Position numbers and translations under genes: made by a program. Source: an uncultured Caulobacter sp. (GTDB lineage: Bacteria; Pseudomonadota; Alphaproteobacteria; Caulobacterales; Caulobacteraceae). From it: a DNA stretch of 64,000 bases. Under the pieces are notes generated by a model that made no database searches, was not told where the DNA came from, and saw only the letters and a list, made by a program, of their open reading frames with translations. Location: NCBI RefSeq assembly GCF_947036865.1, contig NZ_CAMQSF010000005.1, positions 62,001 to 126,000 of the forward strand, written 5' to 3'. Shown here one piece after another: positions 19,579 to 26,393 of this stretch; the stretch's first letter is position 1; each line of letters starts with the position of its first letter.

Positions 19579-20226
19579 TTAGGCCCTGAACTCGGCCACC
19601 GACAGCGGCAGGCCGATCATCGTCTCGTGGCTGACATCCTGGCTGTCCTCGGGTTCAAGGGTCAGGGCCAGCAGCAGTTCCCGCCCGTCGCCGCCGGCGA
19701 GGTCGCGGTGGAACAGCATGGTGGTCTGGAACAGGCGGCGGTCCGGCTGGCGGGCGTCGCGCGTGTAGTAGACGTCCTCCCACAGCGTCACCGGATCCTG
19801 CTCGGCGGCCTCGTCGCCGAACCACAGGCGGGTGAAGGGCGGCAGGCCCTCGGCCTGGAACGTGCGGGCGCGCAGGCGCTGGGCCCACAGCTCGCGATCG
19901 GCCTGGCCCGACGGATAGTCGCTGGACCACGGGACAAAAACGGTGAAGTCGTTGGCCTTCTGGCCCTCGCGGTCGTCCGAGACGACCTGGAAGAGGATTT
20001 CGTCGTCCGTGTAGAAGCGGTGCACGAAGGCGCCGTCGTTCAGCTGGATCAGGCCCTGGGCGGTGATCTCCAGCGTGTCGCGGTCGAGCGCGAAGCGGGT
20101 CTCGGACCCGAACCGCCGCCAGGCCAGGGGATCCAGGATCACCGTGCGGCCGATCGTGACATTGCGGATGACGGGCAGGGCGGGTCGCGAAGCGTCTTCC
20201 TTGCCGCCGAAAAGTTTGCCGAACAT
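19579..20226 (-). CDS. yjfK: DUF2491 (YjfK-like) protein
   Basis: A 215-residue soluble protein of the DUF2491 family, E. coli YjfK type. The start MFGKLFGGKED at 20226 is typical; a longer in-frame opening reaching 21060 is antisense to two real genes and is rejected. Recognisable runs include IGRTVILDPLAWRRFGSETRF and LNDGAFVHRFYTDDEI. It leads the leftward arm of the cluster, divergent from the DUF2170 gene. Confidence 0.82.
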   Translation of the reverse strand: MFGKLFGGKEDASRPALPVIRNVTIGRTVILDPLAWRRFGSETRFALDRDTLEITAQGLIQLNDGAFVHRFYTDDEILFQVVSDDREGQKANDFTVFVPWSSDYPSGQADRELWAQRLRARTFQAEGLPPFTRLWFGDEAAEQDPVTLWEDVYYTRDARQPDRRLFQTTMLFHRDLAGGDGRELLLALTLEPEDSQDVSHETMIGLPLSVAEFRA

Positions 20227-20347
20227 CGGGTGTGGCGAGCCCTCGAAAACCTGACCGGACCGCCTATTTGCAGGCGAGGCGGCCGAGCGCCAAAGGCCAT
20301 GCTTGCCCTTGGAAAACAACGGCCGCAGGATGACGCCGAACCAAGCC

Positions 20348-20380
20348 TTGTCAAGCGTACATGTTATGCGTACATGTAAC
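20348..20380 (+). promoter_or_regulatory. Promoter with direct-repeat operator for the rightward yjf arm
   Basis: GCGTACATGTWA occurs twice, at 20355-20366 and 20368-20379, 13 bases apart. ATGCGT and ACGCAT flank the second copy as an inverted pair. TTGTCA at 20348-20353 and TACATG at 20371-20376 are 17 bases apart and would place the transcript start on or beside the ATG at 20383. No ribosome site precedes that ATG, so a leaderless mRNA is predicted, a common form in Caulobacter. Confidence 0.5.
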
Positions 20381-20382
20381 GC

Positions 20383-21054
20383 ATGCCCGCTAAGCCCTCG
20401 AGAAGCGCCCAGGCCGCCGAAAGAACCCGCGCGTGGCGCGAGGCGCGTCGCAGCGCCGGCTTCGTGAAGATCGAGGTCTGGGCCCCGGCCGCGTGCAAGC
20501 CCGACATTCTTTCCGCTGTTCAAGCGATCGTCGTCGAGTCGGTGCGCGGCCCGGCCTTGCAGGCCAATCCCCTTCCTCCAAAAGGCGTCAGACACATGGA
20601 TTCCGTTATCGACACCGCCTGGACGATCCACTCGCTGCGCGACGCGCTGGCGGAAAGCAGCCTGGTCCGACCCGGCGAGATGACCGCCACCGTCGTGGAG
20701 GGCGTCGAGCCGGTGCTGCTGGTGGTGATGCACGAGTTCGGCGACCTGCCGGTCTATGTCAGCGGCGGCTCGCTGCAGCTGGTCGTCTCGACCATCCTGT
20801 GGCCTTGCGACGAGCAGCACGACCGGGCGGCGTTCAACGAGTTCCTGCTCAAGGCCCAGAAGATCGTGCCGCTGTCGAACTTCGGCATCACCACGGTGGA
20901 CGGCCGTGACTATTACGAGCTGATGGGCGAGATTTCGTCCAAGACCACCCTGCAGACGCTGGTGATCGAGCTGCGCACCCTGGCGGCCAACGCCATCGCC
21001 GCCGCCAGCGATCTGCGCGACTCCTTCGAGAAAAGCCGCGTCGCGGCCGCCTAA
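20383..21054 (+). CDS. yjfI: DUF2170 (YjfI) protein with N-terminal MazE-like extension
   Basis: A 223-residue protein in two parts. Residues about 72-223 match DUF2170/YjfI (WTIHSLRDALAESSLV, then QHDRAAFNEFLLKAQKIVPLS). Residues about 1-50 (RTRAWREARRSAGFVKIEVW, then AP) follow the pattern of MazE-like DUF3018 antitoxin domains, suggesting DNA binding and autoregulation at the repeats just upstream. A start at ATG 20596 would give only the YjfI part. I keep the longer form because the N-terminal sequence is coherent and a promoter abuts it. It leads the PspA-like and ATP-grasp genes. Confidence 0.75.
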   Translation: MPAKPSRSAQAAERTRAWREARRSAGFVKIEVWAPAACKPDILSAVQAIVVESVRGPALQANPLPPKGVRHMDSVIDTAWTIHSLRDALAESSLVRPGEMTATVVEGVEPVLLVVMHEFGDLPVYVSGGSLQLVVSTILWPCDEQHDRAAFNEFLLKAQKIVPLSNFGITTVDGRDYYELMGEISSKTTLQTLVIELRTLAANAIAAASDLRDSFEKSRVAAA

Positions 21055-21078
21055 GACCAAGAGACCGGAGACCTATCG

Positions 21079-21837
21079 ATGTCGATCTGGAGCAAGCTGT
21101 CGGCCCTGTTCCGCGGCGCCGCGCACGATGGCGCGCAGACCGTGGTGGACGCCAATGCCCTGCGCATCCTGGACCAGGAGATCCGCGACGCCGACAGCGC
21201 CCAGGCCAAGGCCCGCGACGAGCTGGCCAAGATGGTCGCCCGTCGCCGCAGCCTGGAGACCGAGGTCGGCCAGCTGACCGATCAGGTCCGCAAGTACGAG
21301 TCCTCGGCCCGCGCGGCCATGGCCAAGGGCGATCAGACCCTGGCGCTGGAAGTCGCCCAGCGGATCGCCGACCTCGAAAAGGAAGCGGGGCAGAAGGGCG
21401 GTCAGATGACCGAGCTGCGCGCGTCCGAAGAGAAGATGCGGACGATCATCACCCAGACCGACTCCAAGATCGAGGCGCTCCGCCGCGAGATCGAGATGGT
21501 CAAGGTCAATGAGAGCGTCCAGAAGGCCCAGGCCGCCGTGATCTCGCGCTCGGGCTCGGCCAGCGGCGTCGTGGGTTCCGCCGCCGACAGCCTCAAGCGC
21601 ATCAAGGAGCGCCAGTCGGTTCGCGAGGAGCAGTTCCGCCTGCACAACGAGGCCGAGGAGCGCCGCACCGGCGCCGATCTCGACGCCAAGCTGGCCGCGG
21701 CCGGCATCCTGCCGGGCGGCGGCGGCGCCGAGGACGTGCTGGCCCGCCTGATGGCGCCGAAGGACGAGGCGCTGCCCGCGCCGATGCTGGCCATCGAGGA
21801 CAAGGCCAAGGTCGCCAAGGACGGCTCGGACGCCTGA
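21079..21837 (+). CDS. yjfJ: PspA/IM30 family protein (YjfJ-like)
   Basis: A 252-residue protein predicted as an extended coiled coil typical of PspA/Vipp1 ESCRT-III-like membrane-remodelling proteins. It opens MSIWSKLSALFRGAAHDGAQ (the helix-0 region) and continues with long charged heptads (ELAKMVARRRSLETEVGQLT). The final 50 residues are Ala/Gly/Pro-rich. It probably binds and stabilises stressed inner membrane. It is paired with the downstream ATP-grasp ligase by a one-base overlap. Confidence 0.9.
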   Translation: MSIWSKLSALFRGAAHDGAQTVVDANALRILDQEIRDADSAQAKARDELAKMVARRRSLETEVGQLTDQVRKYESSARAAMAKGDQTLALEVAQRIADLEKEAGQKGGQMTELRASEEKMRTIITQTDSKIEALRREIEMVKVNESVQKAQAAVISRSGSASGVVGSAADSLKRIKERQSVREEQFRLHNEAEERRTGADLDAKLAAAGILPGGGGAEDVLARLMAPKDEALPAPMLAIEDKAKVAKDGSDA

Positions 21838-23000
21838 TGCGCCGCCTGACCCTGACGCCTCGGCCCGACTGGAAATCCAAGGCCGAGGCGGTCGGCTTCA
21901 CCTGGCATCACGCCGACGGCCGCCGCTATTGGGACGAGCGCGCCGCCTACGCCTTCACGCTCGAGGAGGTCGAGGGGCATCTCGAGCCCGCGACCGAGGC
22001 GCTGCACAAGCTCTGCCTGGACTTGGTCGAGGAGGCGGTCGGCAGCGACGCGCTGATGGCCAGGCTCCAGATCCCGGAAACGGCTCGCGACCTCGTCGCC
22101 GCGTCGTGGAAGGCGCGGCATCCGTCGCTCTATGGCCGGTTCGACTTCTTCTACGATGGGGAAGGGCCGCCCAAGCTCTACGAGTACAACGCCGACACCC
22201 CGACCAGCGTCTACGAGGCCGCCGTCTTCCAGTGGCTGTGGCTCGAGGACATGCTCCAGCAGGGCCGGCTGCCGGAGACCACGGACCAGTTCAACAGCCT
22301 GCACGACAAGCTGGCCGAACGCTTCCGGGAGATTTTCCCGAACGGCGGCTTCGTCCATTTCGCCAGCGATCCCGACTTCGTCGAGGACCGCCAGACGGTG
22401 CGGTTCCTGGAGGACATGGCCAGGCTCGCGGGCCTGGAGCCGAAGTTCGCGCCGATGACCGAGATCGGCCTTGACGCCGATGGCCGGTTCGTCGACCAGG
22501 ACAACTATCTGATCGGCGCGATCTTCAAGCTCTATCCCTGGGAAGACATGCTGCGCGAGCCCTACGCGGCCAATATCGCGGGCTCCAACACGCTGTTCCT
22601 GGAGCCGCCGTGGAAGGCGGTGCTGTCGAACAAGGCCCTGCTGCCGCTCTTGTGGGAGCGCCATCCCGGCCACCCGAACCTGCTGGAGACCTATTTCGAC
22701 GACGACCCCAAGGTCGAGCGCCTGGGTTCCAGCTATGCCCGCAAGCCTCTGTTCAGCCGCGAAGGGGCCAATGTCGAGCTCTGGAAAGACGGCCGCCGGG
22801 GCCGGGTGCTGGATCAGGGCTACGGCGCGGAGGGCTGGATCCGCCAGGAACTGAAGCCGCCGCCGAGGTTCGGGACCAACTATCCCGTGGTGGGCTCCTG
22901 GGTGGTCGGCGACCAGCCGGCCGGCGTGGGCGTGCGCGAGGACCGCGGCCGGGTGACGCGCGACCGCTCCCGGTTCGTGCCGCATATCATCGAGGGCTGA
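21837..23000 (+). CDS. yjfC: Glutathionylspermidine synthase-family ATP-grasp ligase (YjfC/YgiC)
   Basis: A 387-residue ATP-grasp amide ligase similar to the synthetase half of E. coli Gsp. Landmarks are RRYWDERAAYAFTLEEVE at the N-terminus, GRFDFFYDGEGPPKLYEYN (ATP- and substrate-binding), and DTPTSVYEAAVFQW. The C-terminus has SSYARKPLFSREGANV and PVVGSWVVGDQPAGVGVRED. In YgiC/YjfC homologues the acceptor is thought to be a peptide or protein rather than free glutathione, but this is unresolved. The ATG overlaps the last base of the PspA-like stop codon. Confidence 0.9.
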   Translation: MRRLTLTPRPDWKSKAEAVGFTWHHADGRRYWDERAAYAFTLEEVEGHLEPATEALHKLCLDLVEEAVGSDALMARLQIPETARDLVAASWKARHPSLYGRFDFFYDGEGPPKLYEYNADTPTSVYEAAVFQWLWLEDMLQQGRLPETTDQFNSLHDKLAERFREIFPNGGFVHFASDPDFVEDRQTVRFLEDMARLAGLEPKFAPMTEIGLDADGRFVDQDNYLIGAIFKLYPWEDMLREPYAANIAGSNTLFLEPPWKAVLSNKALLPLLWERHPGHPNLLETYFDDDPKVERLGSSYARKPLFSREGANVELWKDGRRGRVLDQGYGAEGWIRQELKPPPRFGTNYPVVGSWVVGDQPAGVGVREDRGRVTRDRSRFVPHIIEG

Positions 23001-23007
23001 GGGACCG

Positions 23008-23100
23008 AGACCCTGACCCTTCGACAGGCTCAGGGTGAGGGTCTCTACTGGCGCCGGCTATCCTTGATCCTCACCCTGAGCTTGTCGAAGGGCGAGGATC
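23008..23100. repeat. Dispersed inverted repeat
   Basis: The left arm contains ACCCTTCGACAGGCTCAGGG and the right arm CCCTGAGCTTGTCGAAGGG, forming a long stem with a central spacer. The sequence is a widespread proteobacterial intergenic repeat, recognised from memory. It follows the ATP-grasp gene and could terminate its transcript. Confidence 0.7.
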
Positions 23101-23136
23101 ACGCGCTGCGGCGAACGACCTGTTTCACTCCCGTAG

Positions 23137-23148
23137 GAAACCGGTATC
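23137..23148. promoter_or_regulatory. Putative operator upstream of pectate lyase
   Basis: GAAACCGGTATC is a palindrome with one mismatch around the ACCGGT core found in LacI-family sites of sugar-acid and pectin regulons. It lies 57 bases before the pelA ATG, a sensible distance for repression. The regulator is not in the window. Confidence 0.4.
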
Positions 23149-23204
23149 ATTCCGGCGCTATCAAGGGCCCAACCACCAAGACGCCCCCGGGGAGAGACGT
23201 CCAG

Positions 23205-24527
23205 ATGACCCGCAAAGCCGCCATGCTCGGCCTCCTTCTGTCCGCCAGCCTGCTCTCAGGGTCTTTGGCCCCGCCCGCCTTCGCCGGGGTGATCGGCCAG
23301 AACACGCCGGCCCTGCCGATCACCGCCGAGCGGATCGCCCAGCTGCCCGCCGCCCAACAGCCGGCGTGGAAGGCCTATCTCGAACGCTCCCAGGCCCAGA
23401 TGAAGGCCGACCGCGCCGCCCTGGCGGCCGAGCTGAAGCCGGGGCAGACCCCGCCGCCGCCACCTCCGACCGCCCACGGCGAGGGCGAGAGCATGCCGCT
23501 GACCAAGGACGCGGCTTGGTACGCAACGCCCGAGGCGCGGCACATCGCCGATGTCATCGTCAGCTTCCAGACCCCCGCCGGCGGCTGGAGCAAGAACCTC
23601 GATCGCCGCGGCGCCCTGCGCCTGCCCGGGCAGCCGTGGTTCGCCGACAACAATTCCAAGTATCTGAGCGAGAAAGACTTCGACGCCGCCCGCGACCCCA
23701 AGTGGGGCTATGTCGGCACGCTGGACAACAACGCCACCATCACCGAGATGCGCTTCCTGGCCAAGGTGGCGCGGCAAGTCCCGGGACCCGAGGGCGAGGC
23801 CTATCGCCAGAGCTTTCTGAAGGGCGTGAACTACCTGCTCGCCGCGCAGTTCCCGAACGGCGGCTGGCCGCAGGTCTGGCCGCTGGAGGGCGGCTATCAC
23901 GACGCCGTCACCTTCAACGACAACGCCGTCTCCGAGGCCGCCTATCTGCTGACCGAGGTGTCGGAAGCCAAGCCCGACTTCGCCTTCGTGCCCGCCGATC
24001 TGCGCGCCAAGGCCGCTCTCGCCGCCAAGCACGGCCGCGAGGTCATCGTCGCGGCCCAGATCCGCATCGACGGCCAGCCGACCATCTGGGGCCAGCAGGC
24101 CGACCCGTTCACCCTGGAGCCGGTCGCCGGCCGCAATTTCGAGCCGCCGGCCCTGTCAACCGGCGAGAGCGCCGACCTGCTGTTCTATCTGATGCAACTG
24201 CCCGACCCGACGCCCGCCGAGGTCGCCGCCGTGCACGCCGGGATCGCCTGGATGAAGAAGGCCGCGATCGTCGGCTTCGAATGGACCGGCAAGGGCGAGC
24301 CGGATGGCCGTCATCTGATCGAGAAGCCCGGCGCCGGCCCGATCTGGGCCCGCTACTACAGCCGCGAGACCCAGAAGCCGGTGTTCGGCGAGCGCGACAA
24401 GACCTTGCGCGACAACGTCAACGAGCTCTCGCGCGAGCGCCGCGACGGCTATTCGTGGTTCGGAACCCAGCCCTCGAAGGTGATCCGGCTGTACGCGACG
24501 TGGGCCAAGACCCATCCGCTGAACTAG
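23205..24527 (+). CDS. pelA: Secreted pectate lyase, PelA/PL10 family
   Basis: A 440-residue exported enzyme that cleaves polygalacturonate by beta-elimination. A Sec signal peptide (MTRKAAMLGLLLSASLLSG to about residue 27, ending PPAFA) leads a Pro-rich linker. The PL10 catalytic domain follows with QTPAGGWSKNLDRRG, TLDNNATITEMRFL, QFPNGGWPQVWPLEGGY and TFNDNAVSEAAYLL. The ATG at 23205 is preceded by GGGGAGAGA; an earlier in-frame ATG at 23064 lies inside the upstream repeat and is rejected. A palindromic operator-like site sits upstream. It suggests growth on plant material. Confidence 0.92.
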   Translation: MTRKAAMLGLLLSASLLSGSLAPPAFAGVIGQNTPALPITAERIAQLPAAQQPAWKAYLERSQAQMKADRAALAAELKPGQTPPPPPPTAHGEGESMPLTKDAAWYATPEARHIADVIVSFQTPAGGWSKNLDRRGALRLPGQPWFADNNSKYLSEKDFDAARDPKWGYVGTLDNNATITEMRFLAKVARQVPGPEGEAYRQSFLKGVNYLLAAQFPNGGWPQVWPLEGGYHDAVTFNDNAVSEAAYLLTEVSEAKPDFAFVPADLRAKAALAAKHGREVIVAAQIRIDGQPTIWGQQADPFTLEPVAGRNFEPPALSTGESADLLFYLMQLPDPTPAEVAAVHAGIAWMKKAAIVGFEWTGKGEPDGRHLIEKPGAGPIWARYYSRETQKPVFGERDKTLRDNVNELSRERRDGYSWFGTQPSKVIRLYATWAKTHPLN

Positions 24528-24611
24528 CCGGCGCCGCCGGGCGCAAAGTGGGTAGGCGAACCGATAACGCGGTTATAGCGTGCAGGGCAAAATGCTCAGG
24601 AGGAAGCCGCC

Positions 24612-25475
24612 ATGTGCGATGACGAAATCCATCCCGGTCTGATCCAGGACCCCACGATCTCGCGCCGCCGCTTCGGCCTGCTCAGCGTCGCCGTCACGGG
24701 GCTCGCCACCGTCGCCCGCGCCGACGAGGCCGTCGAGGAGAAGGACGTCACGGTCAAGACGCCGGACGGCCTGGCCGACGCGGCGCTGTTCCATCCCAAG
24801 GGCAAGGGCAAGTGGCCCGCGGTGCTGGTCTGGCCGGACATCTGGAGCCTGCGGCCGGTATTCCGCCAGATGGCGCGGCGCCTGGCGGCGTCCGGCTATG
24901 TCGTGCTGGTCCCCAACCTCTACTACCGCGCCAAGAAGGCGCCGGTGATGGAGGGGCCGATGAACTTCGCCGATCCCAAGGATCGCGAGACGATCATGGG
25001 TCTGGCCAAGACCGTGACGCCCGCCACCGCCGTCACCGACGCCGTGGCCTTCGTCGCCTTCCTCGACGCCCAGCCCCAGACCGACAAGGCCAAGAAGATC
25101 GGCACGCAGGGGTACTGCATGGGCGGGCCGCTGGCGTTCCGGACCGCCGGCTCGAACCCGGGTCGCGTCGGCGCGGTGGCCAGCTTCCACGGCGGCGGCC
25201 TGACGGCCGAAGGGCCTGACAGCCCCTACCTGCTGATCCCCAAGACCAAGGCCGACTACCTGGTCGCCATCGCCGACAACGACGACCAGCGCGATCCGTC
25301 GTCGAAGGACAAGCTGAAGACCGCGTTCGCCGACGCCAAGCTGAGCGCGACGGTCGAGGTCTATGGCGGGGCCAACCACGGTTGGACCGTGCCCGGCAGC
25401 CAGGCCTACAACGAGGCCGCCGCCGAGAAGGCCTGGAGCGGCCTCTTGGCGCTCTACAAGAAGGCGCTCGGCTAG
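24612..25475 (+). CDS. Tat-exported dienelactone hydrolase family protein
   Basis: A 287-residue alpha/beta hydrolase. An N-terminal twin-arginine-like signal (ISRRRFGLLSVAVTGLATV, ending ARA) suggests export. The nucleophile elbow is GYCMGG with Cys169, as in dienelactone hydrolases, which use Cys rather than Ser. Asp in NDDQRD and His in GANHGW complete a likely triad. The substrate is unknown; the family covers dienelactones and other small lactones or esters. GGAGG precedes the ATG. A hairpin overlaps the stop codon. Confidence 0.87.
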   Translation: MCDDEIHPGLIQDPTISRRRFGLLSVAVTGLATVARADEAVEEKDVTVKTPDGLADAALFHPKGKGKWPAVLVWPDIWSLRPVFRQMARRLAASGYVVLVPNLYYRAKKAPVMEGPMNFADPKDRETIMGLAKTVTPATAVTDAVAFVAFLDAQPQTDKAKKIGTQGYCMGGPLAFRTAGSNPGRVGAVASFHGGGLTAEGPDSPYLLIPKTKADYLVAIADNDDQRDPSSKDKLKTAFADAKLSATVEVYGGANHGWTVPGSQAYNEAAAEKAWSGLLALYKKALG

Positions 25476-25521
25476 AGCGTGATGGCCGAAAGCGTGAGCG
25501 GCTTCGGGGCCAACACGCTCT
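25474..25521. repeat. Hairpin repeat, probable terminator
   Basis: AGAGCGTG at 25474-25481 pairs with CACGCTCT at 25514-25521 around a core GCCGAAAGCGTGAGCGG. A related copy lies at 46820-46857. The hairpin starts at the dienelactone hydrolase stop codon and is followed by an AT-rich stretch, so it probably ends that transcript. Confidence 0.6.
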
Positions 25522-25546
25522 AAATATTTGAAATCGAGGCTGTTTA

Positions 25547-25576
25547 TCCGTTTCGAAGGATTCCATTCGAAACGGA
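25547..25576. terminator. Hairpin between convergent genes
   Basis: TCCGTTTCGAA at 25547-25557 is perfectly complementary to TTCGAAACGGA at 25566-25576 with an 8-base loop. It lies between the ends of the convergent hydrolase and Crp-type genes and could serve either transcript. No clear T-tract is present. Confidence 0.45.
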
Positions 25577-25614
25577 CGGGCTCTAAGCGGATGGTCTCCG
25601 AAGGCGGCGGGCCG

Positions 25615-26361
25615 CTACAGCTCGCCGCCGATCCGCTCGACCTCGGCGGCCAGGGCCGGCAGGTCGAGCACGTGCAGCGTCCGGCCGGTCTGGCGGACAA
25701 TCTCGAGGCTGGCCAGGCGATTGAGCTCGCGCGTCACCGGCTCGCGCTGGCTGCCCAGCAGGGCGGCGAGCTCGGCGTGGGTGGGGCAGGGGTGGATCGT
25801 CGCCTGTCGCCCGTCGCCGCCGGCGGCGGCCGCCATGCGCAGCAGCTCGATGCCGACGCGGCACGCCACCGGCACCGCCGTGGCCTCGAACAACCGATCG
25901 GTCAGGCCGCGGGCCAGGGCGGCCATGTCCTCCAGCAGCGCCCGCATGAAGCGCGGCGAATCGTCGAAGAGCCGGCGCACGAGGCTCTGCGGCAGCCGCG
26001 CCAGGCGAGAGTCCTCCAGGGCGACGACGTTCACCGAACGCGGCAGGCCGTCGATCGCCGCGATTTCTCCGAAATAGCCGCCGGGGGTGATCCGCCGGTA
26101 GCCGACCTCGCGGCCGGACTTGGCGTACTGGTTGGCCAGCAGCACGCCGTCCAGCAGCAGATAGATGCCGCCCTCCTGGTCCCGGCGCTGCAGGATCATC
26201 TCGCCCTTGCCATAGCGCAGATGGTCGATCGACGGGGCCAAGCGCTCGATTTCGTCGGGTCGCATGTGTCGAAAAATCTTGTTGTCGCGATAGTCTTTGG
26301 ATCGCGGCTCGGACGGCGTATGGCTGGATGCGCGCGGGGGCGATGAGGGAATCAGTGTCAT
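25615..26361 (-). CDS. Crp/Fnr family transcriptional regulator with intact cNMP-binding pocket
   Basis: A 248-residue regulator. The cyclic-nucleotide-binding fold (about 25-135) includes GGIYLLLDGVLLANQYAKSG and the phosphate-binding cassette YFGEIAAIDGLPRSVNVV. Gly98, Glu99, Arg108 and Ser109 match the residues that contact ribose and phosphate in CRP, so ligand binding is plausible. The winged helix near the C-terminus (HAELAALLGSQREPVTRELN) binds DNA. There is no Fnr-type cysteine cluster. It is divergent from the TIR gene with about 32 bases between the starts, so it almost certainly controls that operon. Confidence 0.9.
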   Translation of the reverse strand: MTLIPSSPPRASSHTPSEPRSKDYRDNKIFRHMRPDEIERLAPSIDHLRYGKGEMILQRRDQEGGIYLLLDGVLLANQYAKSGREVGYRRITPGGYFGEIAAIDGLPRSVNVVALEDSRLARLPQSLVRRLFDDSPRFMRALLEDMAALARGLTDRLFEATAVPVACRVGIELLRMAAAAGGDGRQATIHPCPTHAELAALLGSQREPVTRELNRLASLEIVRQTGRTLHVLDLPALAAEVERIGGEL

Positions 26362-26393
26362 CGGGTACGCTCCTGCCGTCGATGGGGCGACGC

